Positions 18,589-27,075 of a DNA stretch of 64,000 bases are shown here, in pieces. Below the pieces are notes generated by a model. The model did no database searches and had not been told where the DNA came from. It saw only the letters and a program-made list of their open reading frames with translations. The stretch is taken from the NCBI GenBank assembly GCA_017937385.1, contig JAGBDR010000005.1, positions 1 to 64,000 of the forward strand. The letters run 5' to 3'. The stretch is from Parabacteroides sp. GTDB taxonomy: Bacteria > Bacteroidota > Bacteroidia > Bacteroidales > Tannerellaceae. The first letter of the stretch is position 1, and every line of letters begins with the position of its first letter. A program made the translations under genes and the position numbers.

Positions 18589-20418
18589 ATGATCATGGAC
18601 AAAAAAAACATCCTCTTTTTCCTGATTGCTGCTGCTCTCTTCTTGCTTTTCGGCTATTTTCTCCGAGAAACTCTGCAATACGCCTTGTTTTGGCGTGAAC
18701 AACAGCAGCTTTTTTTGTTCGACTGGCCGTATCTGGTTGAGAACCTGTCCCGTCCGGGCGGTTTGTCTATCTTGGCGGGTGGTTTTTGGGTCCAATTTTT
18801 TTATTTGCCTGCCTTGGCTGTCTTTTTGACTTTGGTGCTTTTGGCGGTTGTCACGTTGTGCATGTGGCTTGTGGTTCGTACGATGAGGCCAGCCCTGCCG
18901 GTGTATCCGCTTAGCTTTTTGCCGGCCCTGTTTCTATCCCTTTCACTGTTTGATATTTGTTTCCGTTATGAAGCTGTGACAGCCTATCTGTTTGCAGCCC
19001 TCGCGTTTTATGTTTACAGCCGCTTGGAGCGTTTTGATTGGAAAGGGAGACTGCTTGCCGGCGGTCTGTTTGTCTTGGCCTTGTTCTATGTTGCCGGACC
19101 GGTCACGGTTTTGTTTGCCGGTTCGGTTTTATTATACGATATACTGATGAGGCGTGAACATGCCTTGTGTTCTTTGCTTTATCCGTTCCTGGCCCTTCTT
19201 GCCGGTTATATCGCTGTGCGCGAAGGAGCCATTGCTACCTGTATGCATGCCTATACGCCTCTTGGCTATTATGAAATGGGCGAAACGATGCCATTTTTCC
19301 ACTATCTATCTTGGTTCATGTTGCCGCTATGCCTATTGGTGGCAGGGAGTCTTCGAGGGCAGGGCAGTGGAAAGCACCGTTTGCAAGCAGTTGTTTCTCT
19401 GGCGTTTTTCGCCTCAGCCTTGTTCCTTTTCTGGAACAAATACCGGGAGATCCGCAATCCGGATCTCCATGATAGTTATCGCTATGAATATTATGCCGTC
19501 AATGAAGAGTGGGGCAAACTGGCCGATGTCGCTTCGGCAAATCTCCATACCGGTACGGCCCTGAACTATCTGAATCTGGCATTGGCCCAACAAGGCGTAC
19601 TTGCCGAACGGCTCTTCTTCTATCCGCAATACGGGCCTAACTCGCTTGTCTTTCTGCCGAGAGACAAGGCTCCGGATGTGAAGCTCGCCCGCATCCTTTT
19701 TGCTATGGGCAATATGGCGGCAGCTCAGAATGTCGCTTTCAACACTTGTTTTACGACCGGCGGGTATAACCCCTCCATGTTGAAGATGATTTTGCAGATC
19801 GACCTGATGCGCGGCGCCTATCCGGTCGCCCGGAAATACATCGGGTTGCTTGAAAAGAGCCTACATTATGCCGGATGGGCGACCGCCCAGCGGAAGTTCC
19901 TCTTCGATGACCAAGCTGTCGAAGCCGACCCCCTTTTGGGGACCGGGCGGCGCGATTTCCCCCGTGAGGAGGCTTTCGTCTTGTCGGCCTCTCCGATGGA
20001 CGACCTCTATAAGGTCTTGGCAACCAATCCGGCCGATGGAAAGGCGATGCAATATGCACTCTCTTACCTGCTCTTGGCCAAAGATTTCAATCATGTCCAG
20101 GCGCTTATCGAGCAATACTACGGAGCGCCGGGGCTGAAAACCTTGCCGCTCCCGGCACAGGAAGCCTTGCTTTTCTATTCGGATTATTATCATACGATGG
20201 ACGAAAACTATGCCCTGCAACATGGCATCACGCAAGAGCAATTCCGCCTGGGGCAAACGGTGGATCTGGACTATTGCAAGGCGCACGGCGTGTCGCAGGA
20301 GACGATCGACCGCTTCCAACGCTTCAAGGAAGCGTATGGCAAGAACCGGCAATCTCCGCAGGCCCTGGTCGCCTATCGGCATACATTTTGGTATTATTTA
20401 CTTTTTACGCAAATATAA
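18589..20418 (+). CDS. Multi-pass membrane protein, probably DUF6057 family
   Basis: A protein of 609 residues. The first 280 residues contain about eight or nine hydrophobic segments (ILFFLIAAALFLLFGYF, FFYLPALAVFLTLVLLAVV and so on). The C-terminal 330 residues are soluble and helical, with TPR-like spacing (LNLALAQQGVLAERLF, LARILFAMGNMAAAQNVA). The layout matches the Bacteroidales DUF6057 proteins as I remember them. Function is unknown. The stop codon is 2 bases before the next gene's ATG, so the two are one operon and probably work together at the inner membrane and periplasm. Start could also be the ATG at 18595. Confidence 0.7.
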   Translation: MIMDKKNILFFLIAAALFLLFGYFLRETLQYALFWREQQQLFLFDWPYLVENLSRPGGLSILAGGFWVQFFYLPALAVFLTLVLLAVVTLCMWLVVRTMRPALPVYPLSFLPALFLSLSLFDICFRYEAVTAYLFAALAFYVYSRLERFDWKGRLLAGGLFVLALFYVAGPVTVLFAGSVLLYDILMRREHALCSLLYPFLALLAGYIAVREGAIATCMHAYTPLGYYEMGETMPFFHYLSWFMLPLCLLVAGSLRGQGSGKHRLQAVVSLAFFASALFLFWNKYREIRNPDLHDSYRYEYYAVNEEWGKLADVASANLHTGTALNYLNLALAQQGVLAERLFFYPQYGPNSLVFLPRDKAPDVKLARILFAMGNMAAAQNVAFNTCFTTGGYNPSMLKMILQIDLMRGAYPVARKYIGLLEKSLHYAGWATAQRKFLFDDQAVEADPLLGTGRRDFPREEAFVLSASPMDDLYKVLATNPADGKAMQYALSYLLLAKDFNHVQALIEQYYGAPGLKTLPLPAQEALLFYSDYYHTMDENYALQHGITQEQFRLGQTVDLDYCKAHGVSQETIDRFQRFKEAYGKNRQSPQALVAYRHTFWYYLLFTQI

Positions 20419-20420
20419 AG

Positions 20421-21872
20421 ATGAAAAATAGTTGTCGATTCATATCGGTATTGAGCCTGATGCTCTGTTGCCTGGCGTGCGGAAAGACGGAGCTTCGGAT
20501 CTCGGAAGAACTGGGAGAAGCCCCCCTGATTTTCCCCGACTACAGAGACGTGACCATCCCCTGCAACATTGCCCCGCTCAACTTTTCTTACAAGGGCGAT
20601 GAAGCTTGCTGCCTGCTTGTCGAGGGGGTAGACGGGGAGATACGGATAGACGGCTCCGAAGGCCTTTTCTCGTTTCCCGCTTCCCTATGGAAAAAGCTGA
20701 TGGAGCGGAATAAGGGCAAGGCACTGAAACTGACGGTCGCGATCCGTTCGGGTAACGGATGGGCCGGCTATGAACCTTTTCGGCTCCATGTCGCCCCGGA
20801 GCCGATCGACCCCTACCTTTCGTACCGCCTGATACCACCCGGCTATGAGGGATGGAAAAAGATGGGGATTTACCAGCGCAACCTTGAAAACTACGAACAG
20901 ACGGCCCTCTACGAGAACAAACTGACCGACGGCAACTGCGTGAACTGCCACGCCTATTGCGACCGCGACCCGGGCCGGATGCTCTTCCATGCTCGGGCGG
21001 GCCATGCCGGGACTGTCCTCCTGCGCGACCGGACGGTCGAGAAACTGCCGGCGGTGGCCGATCCGTCGGTCGGTACGCTGGTCTACCCCTATTGGCATCC
21101 TTCGGGGCGTTATGTGGCGTTTTCGACCAACAAGACCCTGCAGAGCTTTTTCAACAGCCATCCGAACCGGGTGGAAGTCTACGATACGGCCTCGGATGTC
21201 GTGGTCTATGACCTGCTCACGCATCGGACGGCCTATTCTCCGCTGACGAAATCAGCCGATTCGTTTGAGACCTTTCCCGCCTTCTCGCCAGATGGCAAAC
21301 AGCTCTATTTCTGCTCCGCCCGCGCCGTCGATCCCCTGCCTCAGAAGTATAAGGACGTGAAATACAGCCTCTTCCGCATTGCCTTCGATCCGGAAGGAAT
21401 GGCGTTCGGGAACCGGGTAGACACCCTCTATAATGCCCCTATGGAGGGCAAAAGCGTCTCCTTCCCCCGTATATCTCCCGACGGCCGTTTCCTGGCCTTT
21501 ACTTTGCACGGGTTCGGGAATTTCTCCATCTGGCACAAAGATGCCGACCTCTATATGGCCGATCTGCAAACCGGTGGGATCTACCCCCTCTCGGAAGCCA
21601 ATTCGGACGATGTCGAAAGCTACCACTCGTGGAGCGGCAACAGCCGGTGGATCGTCTTCAGTAGTCGTCGGATCGACGGGTTATACACACGCCCCTTTAT
21701 CGCCTATATCGACGAAGCGGGGCAGGCGCACAAACCGTTCCTCCTTCCGCAGAAGAACCCTGCGGACTATTACACGCGGCTGATGTATTCTTATAATATT
21801 CCGGAATTGATGATGAAAAAAGTAAATGTAAGTAAGCATGAGATTATGAATGTGCTAAGGTCTTCATTTTGA
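20421..21872 (+). CDS. Beta-propeller (PD40/TolB-like) lipoprotein with a CxxCH motif
   Basis: The ATG at 20421, two bases after the previous stop, gives 483 residues with a lipoprotein signal ending in LMLCCLAC. A longer in-frame extension upstream overlaps the membrane-protein gene and was rejected. An Ig-like N-terminal part is followed by NCVNCHAYCDRD, containing CVNCH, the haem-attachment signature CxxCH. After it come propeller strands of the PD40 type (YPYWHPSGRYVAFSTN, FPAFSPDGKQLYFCSA, FPRISPDGRFLAFTLH, YHSWSGNSRWIVFSSR). The protein should be periplasmic or outer-membrane anchored. Whether haem is bound is not known; the motif may instead hold a metal or disulphides. Confidence 0.75.
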   Translation: MKNSCRFISVLSLMLCCLACGKTELRISEELGEAPLIFPDYRDVTIPCNIAPLNFSYKGDEACCLLVEGVDGEIRIDGSEGLFSFPASLWKKLMERNKGKALKLTVAIRSGNGWAGYEPFRLHVAPEPIDPYLSYRLIPPGYEGWKKMGIYQRNLENYEQTALYENKLTDGNCVNCHAYCDRDPGRMLFHARAGHAGTVLLRDRTVEKLPAVADPSVGTLVYPYWHPSGRYVAFSTNKTLQSFFNSHPNRVEVYDTASDVVVYDLLTHRTAYSPLTKSADSFETFPAFSPDGKQLYFCSARAVDPLPQKYKDVKYSLFRIAFDPEGMAFGNRVDTLYNAPMEGKSVSFPRISPDGRFLAFTLHGFGNFSIWHKDADLYMADLQTGGIYPLSEANSDDVESYHSWSGNSRWIVFSSRRIDGLYTRPFIAYIDEAGQAHKPFLLPQKNPADYYTRLMYSYNIPELMMKKVNVSKHEIMNVLRSSF

Positions 21873-21981
21873 ATAAATATTATGTAAAAGAATGAAGACT
21901 CTTGATGAATAATGTAAAATCGTTGAGAGTACATATTGTATTTGAATTATAATAAAAGTTGATATTTTAATATTGTATAGT

Positions 21982-22761
21982 ATGAAAAAGTTATTATTGT
22001 TACTAATGAGTTTAACTATGTTATGTAGTTGTGTGGGTAATTTGGAACCTGTAGTTTCTGATTCGTTTTCTTTAAATGCCGATTCTGTGGGAATTGAGGT
22101 AGGAGAAGGAGGAGGAAGTGTAAAACCGACGGTGACTATTACTGTAAAAGTTAATTTTGGACGGATTCGTAAACCGGATTCAAGTGGGTGGACTTATCTT
22201 TCACAAGCGTGGTGTTCTATTAATCCTGAAATTAGTGGATTAAAGAATTTGTCGTTTACTTTGAAGAATGTAGATTGTTGGAATGGGACAAATTCTATGA
22301 AGGTATATATTTGGAATGGTTTAGAATATTCTGATTATTTTGAAGCTTTATCAACGGATTATACTTTTGTGGATCGTAGTAGTTTAACTGTTTCTCCTGC
22401 TTCTTTGAATGAATTGTATAATTTTGAATGGAATTTTGAGAATCTTAATTGTTATGTGGATGATTCGGGTGTCTCTGTTCCTCCTGTTCCAGATCCAGAA
22501 CAGAATCCGAGAGGTAATCGTATAAGTCTTCAAAAAGAAGGGAATACTTGGTTTTTAATATCACAGTATCCAGTTGCTTCAGAGTTGAATGTTTATTGTG
22601 GAGGACCAACTTGTCCGGCTATGGGTTATCCCTTTCCTAAGGGTACGAATAAGATAAATACTCAAGTTTCAGTTGATGTTTTTGAAATAGACTTCATTGA
22701 TCCTATATCGGATGATGTATATGATTATTATTATAATCAAGCAACAGGAGGAGTCCTTTAA
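21982..22761 (+). CDS. Lipoprotein of unknown function
   Basis: ATG at 21982 gives 259 residues with a lipoprotein signal (MKKLLLLLMSLTMLCSC). The mature part is rich in Asn, Ser and aromatic residues, with repeated WNG and WNFEN segments and a Pro-rich linker (VPPVPDPEQNP) near residue 170, suggesting two beta-sandwich domains. I do not recognise the family. Base composition is clearly more AT-rich than the two genes before it, so it may have been acquired separately. A terminator lies downstream at 23015-23057. Confidence 0.65.
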   Translation: MKKLLLLLMSLTMLCSCVGNLEPVVSDSFSLNADSVGIEVGEGGGSVKPTVTITVKVNFGRIRKPDSSGWTYLSQAWCSINPEISGLKNLSFTLKNVDCWNGTNSMKVYIWNGLEYSDYFEALSTDYTFVDRSSLTVSPASLNELYNFEWNFENLNCYVDDSGVSVPPVPDPEQNPRGNRISLQKEGNTWFLISQYPVASELNVYCGGPTCPAMGYPFPKGTNKINTQVSVDVFEIDFIDPISDDVYDYYYNQATGGVL

Positions 22762-22811
22762 TCTTGGGTATTGAGGATGATCGTTTCTTGGTAGATATTT
22801 CCCGCAATGAA

Positions 22812-22979
22812 TCAAACCGCATTATCACGACATAGAGCATCACAACAAGATGCTCCAACTGTTGAAACGTTTGGTATAGTGTTCACCGTTTCTTTCGCGG
22901 CTGAAATGAAGGATTTTTCAAGCAATTTAATTACCTTACCTATAGAGCGACTGTCTGTTAAAAGATTACTTTTGCCCAT
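22812..22979 (-). CDS. Small 55-residue ORF with a Cys-containing C-terminus
   Basis: ATG at 22979 to TGA at 22812. The product starts MGKSNLLTDSRSIGKVIKLL, has an amphipathic middle (LLEKSFISAAKETVNTI) and ends in GASCCDALCRDNAV. A near-consensus promoter sits at 23005-23036, leaving a leader of about 20 bases, which is the best evidence that the gene is real. No family is recognised. A leader-plus-core layout would suit a modified peptide, but no modification enzyme is nearby, so that is speculation. Confidence 0.45.
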   Translation of the reverse strand: MGKSNLLTDSRSIGKVIKLLEKSFISAAKETVNTIPNVSTVGASCCDALCRDNAV

Positions 22980-23004
22980 GGTAACTTATATTTTGTGGTA
23001 AAAG

Positions 23005-23036
23005 CAAAGTGACCAATTAGGGCTGAATCCTGCAAA
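23005..23036 (-). promoter_or_regulatory. Promoter for the 55-codon ORF
   Basis: On the minus strand: TTTG, exactly 20 bases, TCACTTTG. The -33 element is perfect and the -7 element matches at 5 of the 6 fixed positions. It overlaps the terminator hairpin of the opposite strand. Confidence 0.5.
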
Positions 23037-23057
23037 TGGAAACAGCCCTAATTTTTT
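23015..23057 (+). terminator. Intrinsic terminator
   Basis: AATTAGGGCTG (23015-23025) pairs perfectly with CAGCCCTAATT (23043-23053), followed by TTTT. It would end transcription coming from 18589-22761. Confidence 0.75.
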
Positions 23058-23199
23058 CAACCGTTTAAAAAGTTTTATCGGACAGCAATAAAGTAAATCC
23101 GGTCTTAGTTTTTAAAATATACGGTTTTTCTGCAAATATTATAATCTGATACATGTAATATTGCTTATTTTGTGTACCTTTGCTTCAAAAGTAAATAAT

Positions 23200-24408
23200 A
23201 TGATAGCGGAAATTAAGTTTAAGAACATGTACTCATTCAAAGATGAGACAGTTCTAAGTTTTGAGGCAGACAAGAGTGGAGAGATGGCATCCTACCATGT
23301 CGTTGAGTTGGCCCCAGATGTGAGACTACTCAAAGTCGCTATTGTATATGGAGCCAATGCTTCGGGTAAAAGCAACCTTGTGAAGGTTTGTGATTTCATC
23401 AAATCGTTCATCACATACACTCCGCTCAACAAAGCAGAGCCAGTTGGCGTGATACCTTTCCTGCTGAATAAGACGACTCCTTCTCAATTGTCAGAGTTTT
23501 CTATTTCATTCTATATCGTCAAAGAAAAGGAAGTTGTACATTATGTTTATAGCGTATCGTTGGATAGAACGTATGTGGCAAATGAATCTTTGATTTTCTA
23601 TCCGAGTCAGCAACCGGCTACAATTTTTGAGCGCAACACAAAAAACAATGTGTCCGCAATCAAATTTGGTCAGAAGTTGAAAGTAAGTAACGCTGTCAAG
23701 GAGGAGATTACTCTTAAATGTTTGCCCAATATGTCGGTATTTGCGGCATATATGCAGGTAAATACAAGTATAAAGGAGATTGAGACGGTACTGGATTACT
23801 TGAATGAGCGTATGATGTCTGCCGTTACACCCATGGTTTCGCTGAATGCTTTTGCAGAGAAGTCCATACAGGAAGAAGTGGCTAAAAATTATATATTACG
23901 CTATCTGCAAGAAGCTGATTTCAACATTTCCAATATCTCCACCCAAGAGCAGAAGATAAATAAGGGAATGGTAAACTACACGCTGTTTCAGCATAAGGTT
24001 TCAGCACAATCGGGTAAACCGGATTATTACGACTTTCCCGAAATGTTAGAATCCGATGGGACACTACGTACTTTTGGTATGGCAGCATATATCCAACATA
24101 TTTTGAAGAAAAATGCATTTTTGGCTATTGATGAAGTAGATAATTCATTACATCCCAAATTGATAGAATATATCATTGAACGTTTCTTAAAAGAATCGGA
24201 ACAGGCACAGCTTCTATTGACCACTCATTATGATGGATTATTGGGTGAAGAAGATTTGCTAAGGAAAGACACGATTTGGTTCACAGAAAAAGATTCAGAA
24301 GGTGTCAGCATACTTTATCCTCTTACAGACTTTAAGGGGCTAAATCGAATCAGTTCGTTGCAGAAAGCCTATAAGTTTGGAAAATTTGGTGCAGTTCCTA
24401 ACCTTTAA
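23200..24408 (+). CDS. AAA15-type ATPase (COG1106, RloC/abortive-infection-like)
   Basis: ATG at 23200 gives 402 residues starting MIAEIKFKNMYSFKDETVLS, the usual beginning of this family; an upstream TTG frame was rejected. Walker A is GANASGKSNL (about 51-60). The ABC-type Walker B region is FLAIDEVDNSLHPKLIEY, followed by LLLTTHYDGLL. The protein ends in the family-typical GKFGAVPN. COG1106 ATPases commonly pair with a downstream RloB/TOPRIM-like gene and are suspected phage-defence or DNA-repair systems. Here only a short unopened frame follows, so the ATPase may be an orphan. Confidence 0.85.
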   Translation: MIAEIKFKNMYSFKDETVLSFEADKSGEMASYHVVELAPDVRLLKVAIVYGANASGKSNLVKVCDFIKSFITYTPLNKAEPVGVIPFLLNKTTPSQLSEFSISFYIVKEKEVVHYVYSVSLDRTYVANESLIFYPSQQPATIFERNTKNNVSAIKFGQKLKVSNAVKEEITLKCLPNMSVFAAYMQVNTSIKEIETVLDYLNERMMSAVTPMVSLNAFAEKSIQEEVAKNYILRYLQEADFNISNISTQEQKINKGMVNYTLFQHKVSAQSGKPDYYDFPEMLESDGTLRTFGMAAYIQHILKKNAFLAIDEVDNSLHPKLIEYIIERFLKESEQAQLLLTTHYDGLLGEEDLLRKDTIWFTEKDSEGVSILYPLTDFKGLNRISSLQKAYKFGKFGAVPNL

Positions 24409-24607
24409 AGTAGAAATATATGAGAACAGCAAGAAAAGTGGCTACCAGGCAGGTCATTCATCCCGTAAATATTTGGAAAAAGAAAAATGGGTAATGGATC
24501 TGATTTCTGATGGTAAAATGAAGAATGCTTGTAACTTGGCGGCGAAATACCAAGGCCGGGATTCATATAGCGAAATATACAAGGCAATCCGGAAAATAGA
24601 AGAATGA
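24409..24607 (+). pseudogene. Possible 3' remnant of the ATPase's partner gene
   Basis: Directly after the ATPase stop, an open frame continues to 24607 without an ATG that would include its conserved-looking part. It reads KSGYQAGHSSRKYLEKEKW and, near the end, MKNACNLAAKYQGRDSYSEI, which resembles the C-terminal helical end of RloB-like proteins. The frame extends 5' only by overlapping the ATPase gene via a TTG. I infer that the start and middle of a partner gene were deleted. It could also be an independent short protein using a non-ATG start. Confidence 0.4.
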
Positions 24608-24746
24608 GTTTTGCATACGCTTTTATGAAAACACCCGTATTTTATATAATCCTGCTAAAAATCAACTGAGAAATAGCTCATCCTTTTTCTGTCAAATTTT
24701 TAATTATAAATATCAAAAGCATAGGCCCTGTTTGTGCGGAGGTGCA

Positions 24747-24754
24747 TATTTTTG
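24747..24754 (+). promoter_or_regulatory. -7 element for the pectinase operon
   Basis: TATTTTTG matches TAnnTTTG 48 bases before the first GH28 ATG. There is no TTTG at the right upstream distance, so activation by a regulator would be expected. Confidence 0.4.
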
Positions 24755-24801
24755 CTCTTTGTGAGAGATACATGAAAATGCGTATTAATCTAATTCATAT
24801 C

Positions 24802-26292
24802 ATGATGAACAGATACAAATTTTTTATTTTTTGCCTCTGCCTGATATGCGGAGGACACCTTGCTGCCAAGGATTATTATGCCACGGATTTCGGGGTGAAA
24901 GCGGACGGCAAGACGTTGAATACGAATGCTATCCAGAAAGGGATCGACTTTGTGAACGAACAGGGGGGCGGACGGTTGGTTTTTACGGCCGGCAACTATC
25001 TGACGGGGTCCATCTATTTGAAATCCAATGTGACGCTTCATCTGGAGGAGGGAGCGACTTTGCTCGGTTCGACCAACCCGTGGGATTACGAAAAGGATTC
25101 TTATATCCGCTGGATGGCGATGATTTTTGCGGTCAAACAGCAGAATATCGGCATAACGGGAAAAGGTACGATTGACGGGCGCGGTTTCCAAACGGCCAAT
25201 AATATGATCGACTATATCCAGCGGGGCATCTATCAGGATCCTCTGAAACTGGGTCGCCCGAACGAGACGAACCGCCCGCAGAACATCACTTTCCGTGAAT
25301 GCGAGAACGTGACGATCCAGGACATCACGCTTCGGAATCCGGCAAGCTGGAACCAGACCTATGACCAATGTAAGAACCTGTATGTCGATGGTATACGGGT
25401 CGATAGCAAGTCTTATTGGAACAATGACGGTATCGATATCGTGGACTGTGACGGGGTCGTGCTGAAAAATGCCTTTATCGATGCGGCCGATGATGCTCTT
25501 TGCTTCAAGTCGCACGATGCGAAGAGCATGTGCCAGAACGTGGTGGTCGAGAATTGCGTAGGACGTTCGAGTGCCAGCGGGCTGAAGTTCGGGACGGTGT
25601 CGCGCGGCGGTTTCCGCAATTTCAAGGTGAAGGACATCAAGATATACGATACGTACCGTTCGGCGATAACGTTTGCTGCGGTCGACGGCGCGTTGATTGA
25701 GAATATCGAGGTCGACGGCGTGCGTTCCATCCATACCGGGAATGTGATCTACCTCCGCATTGGCGATCGCTGGAGCGCAGGGAAGAAGCCGGTCATGAGA
25801 AATATTACGATTAAGAATGTCTATGCCGAGATTCCGATGGAAAAACCGGATGCCGGATATAATTATGAAGGGCCGATCGAGGACCTCCCGCGTAATATTT
25901 CGCCGGCCAGTATCGTCGGGCTACCGGAATATAAGATTCAGGATGTGACGCTCCAGAATATCGAAATCGTTTCGCCCGGCGGCGGCAATGCTTATTATGC
26001 CTACCGGGGGTTGGCCCCTGCCGATCTGGACAGCATCCCCGAAATGAGGACCGCATATCCGGAGTTCTCGCAGTTCAAGGAATTGCCTGCCTGGGGGTTC
26101 TATATCCGTCATGCGGAGGGAATCACGTTTGACAACGTGACGTTCAAAGCCTTGAAGAAGGATTACCGTCCGGCTGTCGTGACCGACGATGCAGAAGGGG
26201 TGACCTTCCGGAACGTCCGCTTCGTGGAGCCGGAGAGCGAGGGGAAAAAGCAGATATTCCCTTATAAATCAAAAGTAGTGAAACTGGATTAA
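24802..26292 (+). CDS. Exported GH28 glycoside hydrolase (polygalacturonase/rhamnogalacturonase type)
   Basis: ATG at 24802 gives 496 residues with a signal peptide (MNRYKFFIFCLCLICGGHLA). It has the right-handed beta-helix opening of GH28 (DFGVKADGKTLNTNAIQKGI) and the catalytic aspartates in NNDGIDI (207-213) and DAADDAL (227-233), followed by SSASGLKFGT. It should hydrolyse galacturonic-acid linkages in pectin. It heads a four-gene operon with spacings of 16, 14 and 6 bases, together with a rhamnosidase. An ATG ten codons upstream is possible but weakens the signal peptide. Confidence 0.92.
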   Translation: MMNRYKFFIFCLCLICGGHLAAKDYYATDFGVKADGKTLNTNAIQKGIDFVNEQGGGRLVFTAGNYLTGSIYLKSNVTLHLEEGATLLGSTNPWDYEKDSYIRWMAMIFAVKQQNIGITGKGTIDGRGFQTANNMIDYIQRGIYQDPLKLGRPNETNRPQNITFRECENVTIQDITLRNPASWNQTYDQCKNLYVDGIRVDSKSYWNNDGIDIVDCDGVVLKNAFIDAADDALCFKSHDAKSMCQNVVVENCVGRSSASGLKFGTVSRGGFRNFKVKDIKIYDTYRSAITFAAVDGALIENIEVDGVRSIHTGNVIYLRIGDRWSAGKKPVMRNITIKNVYAEIPMEKPDAGYNYEGPIEDLPRNISPASIVGLPEYKIQDVTLQNIEIVSPGGGNAYYAYRGLAPADLDSIPEMRTAYPEFSQFKELPAWGFYIRHAEGITFDNVTFKALKKDYRPAVVTDDAEGVTFRNVRFVEPESEGKKQIFPYKSKVVKLD

Positions 26293-26308
26293 AATAGAAA
26301 TAAGAGAG

Positions 26309-27061
26309 ATGAATAGAAACAAGTTATGGGTCGGCCTGATCGGATTGCTGGCCTTTGTGACGAGTCTTTCCGCCAAGGATTACCAGGCCGTGATGTTCGG
26401 CATCAAGTCTGACGGGGTGACGCTCAACACCCGTTCCATTCAGCGGGCTGTCGATTATATCAGCGAACAAGGGGGCGGACGGCTCGTCTTTTACGTCGGC
26501 CGCTACTTGACCGGCTCGGTCGAGCTGAAATCAAACGTGACGATCCGTATCGAGGAGGGTGCCGTCTTGGTCGCTTCCCCGTCTGTCTATGACCTGAAGG
26601 GGCCGGACGGATGCAACGCCCTGTTTTATGCCGTCAAGCAGAAAAACATCGGGATCGGTGGCAAAGGGATCATCGAAGGCCGTAGCGCGGCAGTGCGGGC
26701 CAGTATCGAGGACCAGTTGCAAAAGGGGCATATCCAGGGAGCTGTTGCCGATTATGAACCGGCGCTCGTCTGTCTGGAGGGGTGCAAGGAGGTGAAAATC
26801 GAACAGCTTACCTTGCAAGATGCGGGCCGTACGGCCGAGGTGTATAAGGATTGCCGGAATGTGACGGTCGACAAAGTGGTCGTGCATGGTGGCACGTCAG
26901 GGCAGAAGGCGGTGTCGGTCTCCGGTTGCGACGGTCTGGAAATGACGGACTGTTATTTCGATGTGGAGGCGGAACCGTTGCAAACGGATGGCACGTCGCG
27001 GCGGCTTTCGTTTATGAACTGTGTGACGCCGGATGGCAAAAAGGTTTCGTGTGAGAAATAA
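26309..27061 (+). CDS. Truncated GH28-like beta-helix protein without catalytic residues
   Basis: A protein of 250 residues with a signal peptide. Its first 115 residues are closely similar to both flanking GH28 proteins (FGIKSDGVTLNTRSIQRAVD, KQKNIGIGGKGIIEGR). The later part diverges. Where the paralogues have the NNDGxDI and DDAx aspartates it reads SGQKAVSVSGCDG and VEAEPLQTDG, and the protein stops about 240 residues short. The 14-base gap to the next gene holds no leftover coding sequence, so this is not a simple frameshift. It may be a binding protein derived from a hydrolase by duplication, or a gene in decay. Confidence 0.8.
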   Translation: MNRNKLWVGLIGLLAFVTSLSAKDYQAVMFGIKSDGVTLNTRSIQRAVDYISEQGGGRLVFYVGRYLTGSVELKSNVTIRIEEGAVLVASPSVYDLKGPDGCNALFYAVKQKNIGIGGKGIIEGRSAAVRASIEDQLQKGHIQGAVADYEPALVCLEGCKEVKIEQLTLQDAGRTAEVYKDCRNVTVDKVVVHGGTSGQKAVSVSGCDGLEMTDCYFDVEAEPLQTDGTSRRLSFMNCVTPDGKKVSCEK

Positions 27062-27075
27062 GAGGAGAAAAAAAG

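Noticed and set aside
22807..23001. Plus-strand 64-codon ORF
   Set aside because: It overlaps the minus-strand 55-codon ORF, which has a near-consensus promoter; the plus-strand product has no sensible features.
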